Below are positions 8,607 through 21,562 of a stretch of DNA of 64,000 nucleotides, piece by piece (the stretch's first letter is position 1; each line of letters opens with the position of its first letter). The position numbers and the translations under genes were made by a program. The notes below the pieces were generated by a model, which saw nothing but the letters and a program-made list of their open reading frames with translations, did no database searches and was not told where the DNA came from. Source of the DNA: Dugong dugon (taxonomy: Eukaryota > Chordata > Mammalia > Sirenia > Dugongidae); assembly GCA_030035585.1 (NCBI GenBank), contig CM057461.1:169271624-169335623 (forward strand). Direction: 5' to 3'.

Positions 8607-11104
8607 TTTATTTGAATTAATAACATCGTAGACACCAGACAGATTTTTCACAATGGCTTATCATTAATGCTTCACTTCTTTATCAGAGACAGAACATAGA
8701 GCTTGTATGTTAAATATTTCATCTTGAACTGTATTTGTTCATTTGAGAAAAGTGGTAACTGTCTAAACTTCTAGAATTTAAGAAAAGTATCTGTGATTTA
8801 CATCATTTTTTAAACTTTATTTTCTATAAGATAAATAGATTGTAACAGTATTTATCCACATTTTATATACGGGGAAATGGAAAACTAAGGCTTTTACGTG
8901 ACTATCTCAAGGTCGTATGGCAGATAATATAAAATTCAGGAGGCCTGAATATTTTAGTTTTTGTATTTTTATAGGTCAGATCACTGAAGAAAAGTTTCCT
9001 TCCTATTTAATATTATTGGAGAAGTTAACTTTGTTTCATATTGTTGTCAAGTGTCTGGTACCCAACTTGGAGGAGATAAATGGGTCTCTGTTTTCTGACA
9101 GCCTTCTTTCCCGTAAGTTCCTACGTAACTTAATGGGCTGACTCCTAGATCATGTCTACCCATTTGTCTTATTGATAGGAGGACTGGGTGGTGTCTTTAA
9201 GGAAGAGAAACCCAAGGCCCTCTTGATAAAATGCACAAAGGCCCATTTATATTTATTAATTAATGAGGCCCTCTGGAATCAGCTCAAGGGCAACTAACAA
9301 CAAAAACACAGTTAAGTGACTGGTTCTTAAACTCTAGTGCCTTTGCATAGCATACTGGAGGAAAAGGAAAGAACAAAAAAGCAAACCTGCTCCAAGCCTA
9401 TTTTAATGATGCTCAAGCCCTCCTGAGCTGAGGCTTGAAAGAAATTTCAGTGGAACCTCTTTATAACTGAAGCGTTGAAGCCTATGACTAATACTTGCCT
9501 TGTAGTCTATCCTTATTTGGGGACATGATTTGACTACAATATATCTGAATTTTTGTGATAATAAGATTTGTTAAAACTTCACCGACCACTAACGTAGAGG
9601 AATAGATTTCTCATTATGGAATACCTACTTGCTGTTGGAATGATTTTACCTCCCTATCCCCACTCCCCATGACGGTTGGGTTTCTTTTATAACGTTTACC
9701 TGAAAATGATATTTGAAAGCATTTTCTTCTCTTCTTATTAGTTTAATTCAACAAACATTTGTTGCATATAGCTCACATGGAAAGCTTCATGCTAAGGATT
9801 CAAAGATAAAATGAAAAAGCCGTCTCTTCTTCAGGAGACACGGAACGAGATAAGCAAGACTATTAACAGCGCTCTTATAGAGGCACAAACAGTATTCTTA
9901 CCTGATGGGTTCCCTAAAAATTCTCTCTCTCTCTTTTTTTTTTAGCCTTTGTTTTTAAGCTTCTCTTGTACTAGTTAGGAGAAGAAAAGTGTTCCATATG
10001 CTTTCTGCTGTTTCTAAGGACGAATTGACTAATGATGTGCTAAGAGACATACCTGTCAGTTTGGCTGCTTTGCTGTGTTTCAGCAAGAGAGAAAGTACAG
10101 AATTTCATTTTCTTTTTGCTTTTATAAAAGAAAGTTTTGATTTTAATATCTGTGTAATGTGTACCTTTTTTTCTCCCCTGATTTTCTTGCTCTCAAGCAT
10201 ATTTCAATGAATGCCTTAGAAATGCTGAATCACTGTGCCACTCTGGTGGATCCCTAGATTGGGGGTGGAGGTGGAGAGGGAAACTCACATATAGGTTGCA
10301 AGCAGAGCTCTGTGCTCATGTCTGAGGAAATTTCAGAAATATTCATATTCAGTGTTGATCACTCCTTCCTACTTTACAGTTCTGAAAGTTACAATGGTTA
10401 TTATCTTTTTAAAAGCAGGTTGTACAAAGCTCCTCTATACACACCAGTGTTTCTGAAAACCTTGACGTTTTCTTTGTCAAAGAATGTTTTGCAATCTTTT
10501 TATCTCCAGATAGGGTGATGTATGACTTATTGTCCAAACGGTGCCGTCACTAAGAGTGCAAGTGGACACTATTAATAATCATGCCAGGGCAATAGACATA
10601 AAGAGCAGATGGGGAAAATGGTCACCTCAGATAGAACAGTTGTGTTCTTTGATTTTTGGTGCTTATTCAAATGCACGTTTCTTTATGGACAGTTTACTTT
10701 TGTGATGATTTATTGTAATTTTCTTTCCTTGCTATCTAGGAAGTCATTTTACCACAGTATAAAAGTACTAGGGTCTAAAAATGAAAAAAAAAAATTAATT
10801 TCTCTCTGTTATTAAGAGTCTTATTTTCCTGACTTATACAGACTTTTATAAGCATAAATGCAATTTTATGACTTCCTAAAATAAACATTTTATTGACCAT
10901 TAATGCAGCATATTAATAAAATGGACCATGCATTTTAAAAAGGGAAGAAATTCTTTAGAGTCATTCATCCATTCTGAGATAATCCTATGAGGTCTCTTCC
11001 CAGAAGAATTGAGGAATCCTTTTCTGAATCTTCCCTTCAGTCAAAAATTTCTTGTTCTGTATCCTATTTCCTTAGAATTCTTTCCAATTGGAAAGGGATA
11101 GAAC
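8607..11104. other. ADAM23 intron 2 stretch, few recognisable repeats
   Basis: AT-rich intron. At about 9250-9310 there is a short RTE/SINE-like tail (ggcaactaacaacaaaaaca). At about 9745-9880 there is a diverged old mammalian repeat arm (tcaacaaacatttgttgc...). Short open frames in this stretch match nothing I recognise and are taken as chance. Confidence 0.5.
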
Positions 11105-11268
11105 AAAAAAACCAAAAAACTCGTGGCCGTTGAGTCAATTCCAACTCATAGTGACCCTATGGGACAGAGTAGAACTGCCCCATAAGGTTTCCAGAGAGCA
11201 GCTGGTGGATTTGAACTGCTGACCTTTTGATTAGCAGCTGCACTCTTAACCATTGTGCCATCCCTGTG
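11105..11268 (-). mobile_element. AfroSINE, short form, - strand
   Basis: Reads in reverse: tail gccgttgagtcaattccaac and agtagaactgccccataagg, then the tRNA-like head ending aaccattgtgccatcc. The internal 45-nt segment is absent. Confidence 0.88.
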
Positions 11269-11451
11269 CATAGCACAGGGCCTGGAGGAAGGTAAAGGTC
11301 ATATCCTTTGACTTCAGTCTTCCTGTGTATGGCCTAGTCTTTTTCCTCCCCATTCCCTAGGATGCCAGGTTTATGTATCTGAGAAGAGAGAAGAGAGCGA
11401 AGTTTAAGTGAATTTAGATCACTGTAATTATTTTACTTCATATTCTTCTTG

Positions 11452-11660
11452 AGCAGTCCCTGGGTGGAGCAAATGGTTAAGCACGTGACTACTAGCCAAA
11501 AGGTTGGTGGGTCAAGCCAATCCATAGGTACCCTGGAAGACAGGCCTGGCAATCTGCTTCTGAAACATCACAGCCTTGAAAACTCTGTGGAGTGTAGTTC
11601 TACTCTGCACGCTTGGGGTCGTCATGCGTCAGAATCGAGTCTACAGCAACTAACAACAGC
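11452..11660 (+). mobile_element. AfroSINE, third structural form (aagacaggcctggc type)
   Basis: Head cagtccctgggtggagcaaa, body with ggaagacaggcctggcaatc and tcacagccttgaaaac, 3' end gtcagaatcgagtctacagcaactaacaac. The open frame over it (11449-11727) is SINE sequence, not a gene. Confidence 0.9.
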
Positions 11661-12054
11661 TCTACTCCAGGTCAAGGCAGGTTTCATTTCCTTGGTTGTT
11701 CAGAAGTCACTGCTCCATCGTTCTTGAGTGAGACAGCAAAAACAGGAGTTTAGGACGCGGTAGTAAATGACTTCCTAGATAGTATAATAAGAAAAAAAAA
11801 ACCCAAAAAACAAAAGGCGCATGAGTGTCTATCCCATAACTGTGAAAACTGCCTTGCCTCTTCCTGAGTCAACTGGATGAATTTGATTGTCTGACAAGTC
11901 TGAAATGTCACAGGATCCTTTCTCAGATTTGCTAGCATGACAATTATTTTATTGGATTACGTAATAATACAAACATTTATATTGACCTCATCATCAGCTT
12001 TCCCAGGTTTTCTAGGTCTTCCTAAGCAATTACCAAAATTCTCTAATGTATAGA

Positions 12055-12135
12055 GTTTAGGCTTGTAATGATTTTACCTGTAGTACCTGGTATATAGTGG
12101 GCCTTCATTAAATATTTGTTGAATGAATTGATGAT
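12055..12135 (+). repeat. L2 LINE 3' end fragment
   Basis: Has the L2 terminal phrase tacctggtatatagtgggcc followed by ttcattaaatatttgttgaatgaat. Confidence 0.65.
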
Positions 12136-12509
12136 TGAACACTCAATTAGTGAGTGTGCAGTGCTTCCCCGAAATCTAATGTTGTAATCAAGTGGAAAGT
12201 CAAAAAGAGCCTCAAGATACTGTTTTTGGCACTGTGTCAGATCAATAGGCGAGATAATTTTGATCTTGAGTTTTTAGCACCGTAGAAGTCGCGTATACTG
12301 TATGCTTACATAACTGAAAATGGTGAAAATACCTATATTAACAATTTTTAGCTTATCCCTATCACCACACACCATTAATGTGACTAATCAAGAGCTGACC
12401 ATGTGTTAGTTTTTGTCATTGTTATGGATTAATTGCTCCAGTGGTGGAGCAAGATGTGGCTATTCATACAGTTTCCAAGAAATCAGATTTACATCTGTTA
12501 AGTATTCAG

Positions 12510-13310
12510 TTTGATTCAGTAAACATTTATTGAATATTTGTTTTGAGTCAGACACTGTGCTGGACCCATGGGAAAACAATGAAGAATAGCATCTTTTCCT
12601 ACCTTTGCTTATAACTTGGTGGGTGTCATAGAAAAGGCAGCTAGTGGTGTGTGGTTCATGTCAGTGCAGTTACTAGTTGCAAGAAGAGAAGACTGTGGGC
12701 ACCCATAGGAGAGATGACTTTTGCCCAGGGAAGTCAAAGAAGGTCTCATAGAGGAAGAAACAATTGAGCTGGCCTTAAAGAGCAACTAGGAGGTGAATTT
12801 GCTCAGGAGGCAGAGAGGGGGTAATCTGTACAGAGCCAATAGGGCAAAGACTCCACGTGCAAGAGCTTGGCATGCTGAGAAACAGCAGGGTGTTTGAGAA
12901 GTGTGATAAACTTAAAAGAATCAGGCATAAGTGTTGGATTTGTAGGCGATTAAGAAAAAAATCCAACCTAATTCTTCCGGCAATGCAGTGATGTAGATGC
13001 TTATAGGTGTAGCAGTTGAGATTTATAGTTAATGTCTTCAAAAAGGACAAACAGCTAGTAAGTGACGGAGCCAGGATTTGTACTCAGGTCTTATCCTTTG
13101 CAAAGCACTTCCTGGAGAGAGGATAGGTTGTGCTGATAGTGGCAGGAGGTGAATATGGAACATTGTGAAGACTGTGAAGAGATAAGGGGTTTGGATTTAG
13201 TCCATATCAAATGGTAAGTCCTGAGAAGTCAGGAAGTCGGCACATATTGACTGGGTATTGATTGAGTGTCAATTATGTGGCTTCTCAGGAAGCTTACCTT
13301 CTAATGGGAG
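12510..13310 (+). repeat. Old mammalian repeat, several pieces
   Basis: Starts with the diverged 'aacatttattgaatatttg...gacactgtgctgga' arm, then 'gagctggccttaaagagcaa...gtgcaagagcttggcatgctg' and 'aaggggtttggatttag'. The same elements recur at 23110, 42465, 52190 and 57150. I recognise it as a common ancient mammalian repeat but cannot name the family. The - strand open frame at 12775-13050 has no known match. Confidence 0.5.
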
Positions 13311-14069
13311 GAGACAGACCATAAACATGTCAACAACAATAACAACAGCAGCAGCACAAAGAGTTCAGGGGTTGACAAGTGCTTTAAGAAACTAAAATAG
13401 CATAATATGGTAGAGTGGTGGATGGGATGATTTCTCTTGAAGTATCAGAAGACTGAGCACCCTTGAACCTGCATTCTTGGGTGGGAGTAACCCACTTAGT
13501 GCTCAGAGTTGGCTACTCTTTAGATAGTGTGGGCACACGCTATTGATCACAGCTGTCCGTACTCCTTGTTGCCTTATACCCAGCCTTCTGCATATCTGTT
13601 GCTTGATTGGATCCTATGGGAGTTTGCGTTTTGACTCTAGTCTTTGACACTTCTCTCTCATACTGTCTAGATTATTTATGATCATGTCACCCTGGATTGA
13701 TTTGACTTCCACCATGCTTTCCAGCTGTCCGTAACTGAACTGTGCTGTTGAAAGTCTTGCTTCAGTATGTGTCCTTAAGTAATATTTTCTGCTCTTTCTG
13801 CTTAGGGGTTGACTCCTTCTTGCCAACTATGTAACTACTAGTGTCATTCTGTCTTCATTTATTCTCAAGTTTGGTTAACAGATTGGCCACTGTCCTTCTT
13901 TCTAAAGCCAGTCGAAAATAACCAGGAGCATTTGCACAGTGGCGTTGCCCGGGATTGGTGGCATCGCCCAATGTGAGGACAAAGTCAGGCAAGAAGAGCA
14001 CTGTCTTTCCTACCTTTCCCATTTTTCTCAGAAGTACTGCTGTTTCCCCAGCCATCTAAGAATGAAACA

Positions 14070-14225
14070 TGGAGTCATCTTTGACTCTTCTCACTCCTTC
14101 ATCTTCTTCCTATAAATAGTCACTCATTAAATCTTGACGTTCCTTCCTTGAATCTCTCCCTCCTCCTCTCTCTGCATTGTGTTCCTGTGGTTGCCTCTTG
14201 TCTCTCTCTCTCTGTCAATCCATCA
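14070..14225 (+). repeat. L2-like LINE fragment
   Basis: CT-rich sequence with the L2 coding-region pattern: gagtcatctttgactcttctc, then cactcattaaatcttgac and tctccctcctcc. Confidence 0.5.
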
Positions 14226-15930
14226 GTTCTACTGCTGACAGATTAATTTTGGTGGAACATTTATTTCATGTGACTTGCTTTATCCACATTCAACCAGCAT
14301 AATTCCAGCTCTTCGAGTTTTACTTGTGGAGGGAAAGAGAGGCTGTGAGCTGTGCCGGAGAACAGCTGCTTGTCTCCGTCTGTATGCCACACATTTACCA
14401 TTCTGTTCCCCTTCTGGCTTTTTTCCAGGCCTGTTTGTATCTGTCCAAACTCTTTGGCTAGTTCTGGAAAACCCTTGTGCTAAGTGGCAAGAACCTAATC
14501 TGCCAGTAGTGTGTTCTCAGGCTTTGGATTTAAGTCCCAATTTTGCTAAATTCCTGCTGCTGCTGATCCTGTCATTTTCATCTTTAAGATCTGATTAATT
14601 AATTGCTTCTAGAGTATAAGTTTTCTGAATTAAAATATTTTATTCCTCTCAAGAATGTACATAATCATAAGGCATTAGTCACACAAAGTATTCAATTCAC
14701 AAGTGACATGGGTACCCTTTAACTTTATGAAAACCTCATTCATATAATTCATTTGAAATCCATCGAGTGTCTGAATTTTGCAATATTACAAGAAAGTCTT
14801 TGTGTTTAGAATTTATATGAATTCAGTACAACTTTAATCAAATTTAATCCTAGGAATTCTTTTATTAAAAGGGTATATCTAATTATCGTATTTTACTCCA
14901 AATAATGAGAAGTTAAACATAATCATGTTCATTCATGGCAAAATTAGGTAAAATATTTGCATACTATAGATTAATGCGAGAGGTACATTATCTATCACTG
15001 GGGTACCCAGTCCAGAACAGAGCCAAACCTGTGAATTAGCGCCATGCCTCCCCAAAGGTTTTGTTATGTAGGTGTCTTTTCTGGCTAAAGAGTGGATGAA
15101 GGCTAATTTCCTCTGGAATATTACAAATTAATGAATTCAAGTTCTACTTTCAGTTCTGTTGTGAAAGATATTGTTAATAAGGTCTACCTTAACTGTTCCC
15201 TAGGTTTTCTATTTAGACATGAAAAGGATGGAAATTCAAACAAGCCTCCACTACTCATAGACATTATCTGCAGTAGTTAAGTTCAAACCAAGGAACAGAA
15301 GGATAAATTGGACCCTGTGACCAGTGACTATGTTGATCCTTAGCATTGATCTCTAATTATATACTGGGGACATTCACCCCTTGCCTATTTGCATGGCAAT
15401 GTCCACTTGAGGGAGGTGTTCTGGCACATTTGTAATCCTAGGTCCGTAGTGGAAACAAAGTGGGACCATGCTCCTGTACCACCTCCCTCTGTTCTCAGTA
15501 AGAGCTAAAGACTAATTTTAAAAGTAGTCACATCTAAGCACAGCCAGAGGCATATCATAAAAAACATTCCAGAGCCATGGAGAAATTGATTTTCAAGTAC
15601 CTACTGAATTGCAGTATCTGTTCTAGTGCTTCTTTTTCCTCAGTGTGGAAATTCAGGAATTTGCGGCATCAAGTTGTAATCTGGATCACTTAACTGGGTG
15701 CTTTGTGCTGTCTCTTAATTGTAAGCAGGCCTGCTAAAACCATCTACTGTAATAGTTGGATTACAGATGGGCTCTGTTAACAATATAAAACAATCAGTGC
15801 TTAGGGGAACCCCACCCCCATCTGTCTCCTTGCTCTTCATTTTATAACTAAGTAGAATGCGGTAAGTCAGCTTGAAATTTGGCTCTTCAATGCATTGATA
15901 ATAACAAATATACTGCCTTTGTACTGAATT
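14226..15930. other. ADAM23 intron 2 stretch, nothing recognised
   Basis: No named repeat or exon. The 107-codon open frame at 14275-14598 lacks any family resemblance that I know. Confidence 0.45.
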
Positions 15931-15944
15931 TAAATAGTTTTATC

Positions 15945-16150
15945 AAGGCATGTTCATATCTATAATCTCACAGGGTCCTCATGGCATAACTCCCAAGATG
16001 ATGATTATTTCTGTGTTCTGGATGAGCAAACTAAGGTCAAAGAGGGCAGGTAAATTACTGCAGGTCTTGGGAATTATTGGCATGGCCAGAATGACCAGAA
16101 TCTTGGTCTGTAGACCTCCAGTCCCTTGTTCTTTTTATCACTCATTTGTG
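15945..16150 (+). repeat. MIR-family-like fragment
   Basis: Diverged form of the common mammalian pattern 'cctcatg...gatgagcaaactaaggtcaaagagg...aaattactgcaggtc...'. Assignment to MIR/MIR3 is tentative. Confidence 0.45.
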
Positions 16151-16229
16151 ACTTGAATAGGGTTGTGTCTGCCACTTTTAGACACTTTCCTGCTCCATGG
16201 TAAGGACCTATGAACTAATTATGCCATTT

Positions 16230-16231
<2 letters not shown>

Positions 16232-16269
<38 letters not shown>
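16232..16269. repeat. (CA)19 microsatellite
   Basis: Pure CA run in intron 2. Confidence 0.95.
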
Positions 16270-16271
<2 letters not shown>

Positions 16272-16825
16272 CTCCCCGGCCTTCCTCTAGCAACCAGCTA
16301 GTTTTCTTGTCTCTTCTTTTTTTTTTTTCCTGAGTGCTTCAGATAAATAGTCTTGTTTAAAAATGCTGACATTTTTACAATATTTTGCTTACCTGCTTAC
16401 CTTTTCTTATTAATCTTTTTTTAACATTCTTTTCCCTCTATCACATTCTTCTTCCTTGTTCACTGAGTAAGGTTGGTCATATTTAGCATTTTCAAATTTT
16501 AAGTGAGATAGTTGATGATTCTAAGAAATGGCTTTTCTTTTGCAAAAATATTTTCTAATATAGGAGTCTGCAACTGAAGAAGTAGGTCTTCAAAACAAGT
16601 TGAATTTAATAAGAACTCTATTTTTGCTAATTAAAGAAATGACATAACACCCAATTTAAGCTTTTTGTCAGCATGTGATGACCAGTGTTTCCACACTGAC
16701 ATGATATTATTTCAACTCAAAGCAAGGAAAATGGCACTTTAATGATCCAAGATAGCCATTTGTGGGATAAATATGATCTGTGCTAGGCTGTTTAGAATGT
16801 CAAAAATTCCTCTTTGATTTCCCTT

Positions 16826-16951
16826 ACTACTTCAACTGCTAACCAAAAATGTTAGCAGTTCAAATCCACCAGCTGCTCCTTTGAAAGCCTATGGGGCAGT
16901 TCTACCCTGTCCTATAGGGTTGCTTTGAATTGGAATTGACTTGACTGCAAC
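16826..16951 (+). mobile_element. AfroSINE, short form, 5'-truncated
   Basis: Begins inside the tRNA-like head (actgctaaccaaaaatgtta). It lacks the 45-nt internal segment and ends ttgacttgactgcaac followed by a T run. Confidence 0.8.
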
Positions 16952-16964
16952 ATTTTTTTTTTTT

Positions 16965-17165
16965 AGTGGAGGAAGAGTGGTTGGCGGTCAAGGTTCAGGG
17001 GATCTGACAGGTCTTCTGTTACCAGCTATTTGGATTTGGGCAGGCTGTGTAGCTTCTCTAAGCCTCAGCTTCCTTAGCAATAACATGGACGTAATAATAG
17101 TGCCTGGCCCAAATGGAATCATACATGTAAGATTGTTAGCACAGTGTTAGGCATGTAGGAAGTCC
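16965..17165 (+). repeat. MIR SINE
   Basis: Contains the MIR core pattern: gggcaggctgtgtagcttctctaa, gcctcagcttccttagcaata, then gttagcacagtgttaggcatg (paraphrased in three separate pieces). The 69-codon frame here is MIR sequence. Confidence 0.7.
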
Positions 17166-17180
17166 TCTGTGAATGTTGAA

Positions 17181-17380
17181 GGAGTCCCTGGGTAGCACAA
17201 ACAATTAAGCACTCGACTACTAGACAAAAGGTTGGCCGTTCAAACCCATCCAGAAGTGCCTTGGAAGACAGGCTTGGCAATCTGCTTCTGAAAGGTCACA
17301 GCCTTGAAAACCCTATGGAGCAGTTCTACTCTGCACAGATGGAGTCACCATGAGTTGGAATCAACTCCATGACACAACAA
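17181..17380 (+). mobile_element. AfroSINE, third form
   Basis: Head gagtccctgggtagcacaaa, body ggaagacaggcttggcaatc, 3' end tgagttggaatcaactccat then gacacaacaacc. Confidence 0.9.
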
Positions 17381-18580
17381 CCACCAAACTATAGTAAACG
17401 TTGCTTATTAGTTATTGATGAGAGGCCTTGGGAATCCAAGTTGAGAACTGCTCTTTTGGGGAATAAAGCATTTGTTTAAAAAAAAAAAAAGAAATTGGGC
17501 TTTGGGGTAATTGGGAGGACAGTTCTAGGGAGGGGTGCTTCTCAGAGTCTTCCTGGTTTTATGGCTGTGGAAGAACTTGATTGATCCACTTTAGGTGGAA
17601 GTGGACACTAGTTTTACTTATGAAGGAGTGAATATGTGAGGATGTGGCACAATGTCTTGGAGGCTGCAATCCCCTAAACCACGCTGAGACAGTAATATGT
17701 AAACATGGTGCCTGTACTCTGGGGGAGTACAGATGTTTCCCTTAAACCTTTGCAACTAATAAGAGCACTCCAGGGCAGGTTTGGAAATCAGGCATTTTGG
17801 TGAGTTGTGAGGTGAATCGTTTTCTCTGTGGAGCTAATTGCCAAGGTGGGTATGGTGTGGCAGCAAATGCTTGTACCGTTAATAGCACACAGATCATTTC
17901 CTCAAGAAAAGTCCCAGTTAGATATCCACCCACTCTGCTCCCCCTCCGACTCTCAAACACTCCAAACGAAACCCAAGAAATAGTTTCACCAGCCATCAAT
18001 AGAAGTTTTTTGACTTTGGAATGAAGTACAGCAACTGTGACACCATGACAAAAGGAATAATGTATAGACCTCCCAACCAGAACAAATTTAACAGGGTAAA
18101 AATATCAGCAATGCAATTCTGTTTTTTGTTGGACATTGTGATGTAACTGAACATGCTATGAATAAGAGGTAAAATCTTTGGCTTTGTATCTTAACCAGGA
18201 GAGTTTATACTGATTGCCTTCCTCTTACAAATTATGGTTAAAATCAGTTAGTGAACTATTACCTTACGAATTACTGTGGGCTTCCCCATGCAGTGTAATG
18301 GACTCTCATCTCTGTAGAATATTTGAACTATAGTGGGAGGCATTTATCACTGTTGGACTGCATAAATAAAATAGTCTGTTCCCTTCAGAACCAGTGAGAT
18401 ATTGGGATGATGTCGTCTTGCTATTTTTAGCTTTGCAGTGGTGTGTGAAAGATTTTATGAAAATGGTTACTGACTATTTTTTCCCTTTCTACTTAACTGC
18501 ACACACACAATTATTTTTGTTTATTCCTTTACTTGGGACATTAATCCTTTTAAGATCAAGGGATGCGTTTTAGGATGATT
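17381..18580. other. ADAM23 intron 2 stretch, nothing recognised
   Basis: A 13-bp A run at about 17478. Open frames at 17742-18024 on both strands show no recognisable domain. Confidence 0.4.
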
Positions 18581-18589
18581 ACCCAAAGA

Positions 18590-18595
<6 letters not shown>

Positions 18596-18651
<56 letters not shown>

Positions 18652-19456
18652 TGTACTTCAGGTGAAGGCTTACAGAACAAATAGTTTCTCATGAAACACA
18701 TACTGTTTTATGACATTGGTTAACAACCCCACAACATGTCAACCCTCTCCCTTCTTGACCTTTTTTTTCTGGTGAAAATATACATAGCCAAAGATACACC
18801 ATTTCAAAAATTTCTACGTGCACAGTTCAGTGACATCGACTATGCTCTTCCAATTGTGCTGCTATTCTCACTTTAGATGAAAAAGCTTACAGAACAAAAT
18901 AGTTTCTCATTTAACAGTGCACACGTTGCCCTATGACAACGGTTAACAACCTCACAACACATCAACACTATCCTTACTCAACCTTGGGTTCCCTATCACC
19001 AGCTTCCTTGTCCCCTTCTGCCTTCTGGCCCTTGTCCCTGGACTGCTGTGCCTCATTAGTCCCATTTGGTTTTATGGGGCTGTCCACTCCCCGGCTGAAC
19101 GGTGAACCTCGGGAATGACTTCACTATTGAGCTAAAAGGGTGTCTGGGGGCCATACTCTTGGGGTTTCTCCAGTCTCCTTTAGGCCAGTAAATCTGGTCT
19201 GTTTTTCTGAGTTAGAATTTTGTTCTACATCGTTCTCCAGCTCTGTCCAGAACCCTCTGTTGTGATCCCGGTCAGAGCAGTCAGTGGTGGTAGCCAGACA
19301 CCATCTAACTGTGCTGGACTCAGTCCAGTGGAGGCCTTGGTAGCTGTGGTCCATTAGTCCTTTGGACTAATCTTTTCCTTGTATCCTGTTCTCTTCATTC
19401 TCCCTTGCTCCTGAAGGGATGAGACCAGTGGAGTATCTTAGATGGCCGCTCACAGG
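18596..19456 (-). mobile_element. Composite L1 3' end insertion with expanded (TA)n tail
   Basis: Bounded by a 14-bp target-site duplication with one mismatch (cccaaagag[t/c]atat) at 18582-18595 and 19457-19470. From left: a long pure TA run to about 18647; a short L1 3' end (about 18648-18762); a second, different L1 3' end type starting with poly-T (about 18763-18878, ggtgaaaatatacatagcc); then a third segment (18880-19456) that repeats the start of the first and goes on into the 3' UTR. No coding sequence. Confidence 0.75.
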
Positions 19457-19470
19457 CCCAAAGAGCATAT

Positions 19471-19910
19471 TTGTAAACTATCCTTTCTGTCTGTCAAGTC
19501 TTAAACTGTCTTTTCATTTTAGTTTTCTAAGGTTCTTGGATTTATTTCCTCTTAGACGTTTCAAGACCCGAATGTGTTAACAGTTTATGAACTTCTTTGA
19601 CTTATTTGTAGGAAACATTTGTTTGTGATGTAGCATTTGAGAATCTTAGTTCCTTCACAAACAGAGAACGTAATCTCTCCTTTGATATACAGACTTACAT
19701 ATATAACTGTTTATCCCGCATCTTCACTTTGATATCTAATAGGCAACTCAAACTTAACATAGCCAGAGGCATAGGGAATCTAAGTTGAGAACGGCTCTTT
19801 AAGGGAATAAAGCATTTTTTTTTTTTTTAAAGACAAGACTTACTGATTCTAACACCTCCTACCCCAAACTGTCCCTCCCACATTCTTCCCCATCTAGTTA
19901 AGGAAACACA
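19471..19910. other. ADAM23 intron 2 stretch
   Basis: No gene. The last part (about 19820-19910) reads like the start of the L2 fragment continued after the SINE at 19921. A T run lies at 19817-19828. Confidence 0.4.
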
Positions 19911-19920
19911 ATCCTTCCAG

Positions 19921-20130
19921 TGGAGCCCTTGGATGGTATAAACGGTTAAAGTGCTCAGCTGTTAACCAAAAGGTTGGTGGTTCAAGTCTACCCAGAGATA
20001 CCTCAGAAGAAAGGCCTGGTGATCTCCTTCTGAAAAATGAGCCATTGAAAACCCCATGGAGCACAGTTCTACTCTGACACACATGGAATCACCATGAGTC
20101 AGAATCAACTTGATGGCAACTGGTACTGGT
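19921..20130 (+). mobile_element. AfroSINE, third form, with 10-bp target-site duplication
   Basis: atccttccag flanks it at 19911-19920 and 20131-20140. Head gagcccttggatggtataaa, body agaaaggcctggtgatctcc, tail gagtcagaatcaacttgatg. It has inserted in an L2 fragment. Confidence 0.93.
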
Positions 20131-20140
20131 ATCCTTCCAG

Positions 20141-20480
20141 TTGCTCAGACCAGCAGCCTTTCCTTTTTTCTTTCTCTCAAGCACCACTTCAAGCCATCCA
20201 ACGTTGTTGGTTCTGCCTTCAAATGCTGTCCAGGATCTTACCACTTCTCACTACCTCCATGACTGCCAACCTGGCCTAATCCACCATCACCTCTCACTTG
20301 GATTATTAAAATATTGGCCTAACTCTGTCATTGCTTTTGCTGGGCCTTTACCCCTCTGGCTCCAGTCTGTTTTACACACATCATGCAGAGTGATCCTTTT
20401 AAATCCTAAGTCAGGTCATGTCACTCCTCAGCTCAGCAACCTCCAGGGTCTTCCCATCTCACTCAGAGTGATTTTTCCCC
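20141..20480 (+). repeat. L2 LINE fragment
   Basis: Diverged L2 coding region: gccttcaaatgctgtccagg, cacctctcacttggattatt, cagagtgatccttttaaatc. The + strand frame 20141-20512 (123 codons) is this degraded LINE. Confidence 0.7.
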
Positions 20481-21384
20481 TCAAATATAGTGTAGTCATT
20501 GAGGAAAATTAAACTACTATTAGTTGTCACTGTTGGATAGCAGAAAGTGCTCTTTTGCATGTGTGTTTAAATATATGACATAGATGAATAAAATTTAAAC
20601 ATCACTTTAACTGGTGGTTTAAAAATACATAATAAGCAGACTTAACCCACTTTGTTCCATTTACATTTTAATTAAAAAATTTTATTTTCCTATTTTCAGA
20701 TCCTAGACCAACAGGCAATTAAAATTGAAAAAAAATATTTTTTTATTGTAATAATAAAACACAGACCAAAAATAACCCCCAGACATATTCTTTTGTGACA
20801 GGTTCAAGAATTATCTTTTGCTGTCCAGAAATGCTTTAAATGTGTCAATGGCTTGCCGAAAGATTAGACTTTCCTGTTTACCAGAGAAACAGCAGTGATG
20901 TTTTCAAGTTCAGTGAACAGGAGGCTAAACAAGGGAAATATTGCCATGGTAGGAGTGAGTATCACTGTTTTTATTTCCACAAAAAGCAATGATTACTTAC
21001 TTCTTAGTAGCTGGGGAAATTGCTTGGGGCCAGAGAAGAGAAGCTGTAGAGTGGGGACAGGAGTCTTCATAGAGTTTTCAGAGGGAGGCTGTTAGGTCAG
21101 CAGTAAAGGAAACAGATTGCACTATGTGTGACCTTTGAGCTTTGTGGGGAGAGGATGATGGCAGAGTGATGGCTACAAGCTGTGGTTCTGAAAGGAAAAT
21201 GGTTCAGGAGGGCACATTTGGAGATATTGTGTTGGGAGCAGAGATTTGCTAATGGTTAGATGAATAAAACGGTTGGAGAAAATAACACTCTCGATGAAAA
21301 AGGATGAGCAGCTCAATTTTTGCATGTTTTATCTGACAGGTTCTTTTAAAAGGGCGATCGGATTGCTAATAGAATAATTAGTTG
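20481..21384. other. ADAM23 intron 2 stretch, nothing recognised
   Basis: AT-rich, non-coding. No repeat I can name. Confidence 0.4.
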
Positions 21385-21475
21385 GCTGCATACTAACTAG
21401 CTGGGTGATTGTGGGCAAATCATGTACCTCTCTTGATTTAAATTTCCTTATTAAAAAAAAAAAGGTAGTTTGAAT
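21385..21475 (+). repeat. MIR SINE fragment
   Basis: MIR core pattern: actagctgggtgattgtggg, caaatcatgtacctctcttg, aatttccttatt. Confidence 0.6.
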
Positions 21476-21484
21476 TAGATTTGG

Positions 21485-21562
21485 GGATCTCAAATTTAGT
21501 GTTCGTGGGAATCACGTAGGGAGTTGTTGAAAAGATTTTGATTCAGTAGGTGTGTATGAGTT
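21485..21562 (+). repeat. MER5-like hAT fragment
   Basis: Weak match to the MER5 pattern: ggatctcaaatttagtgttc, gggaatcacgtagggagttg and gattcagtaggt. Confidence 0.4.
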
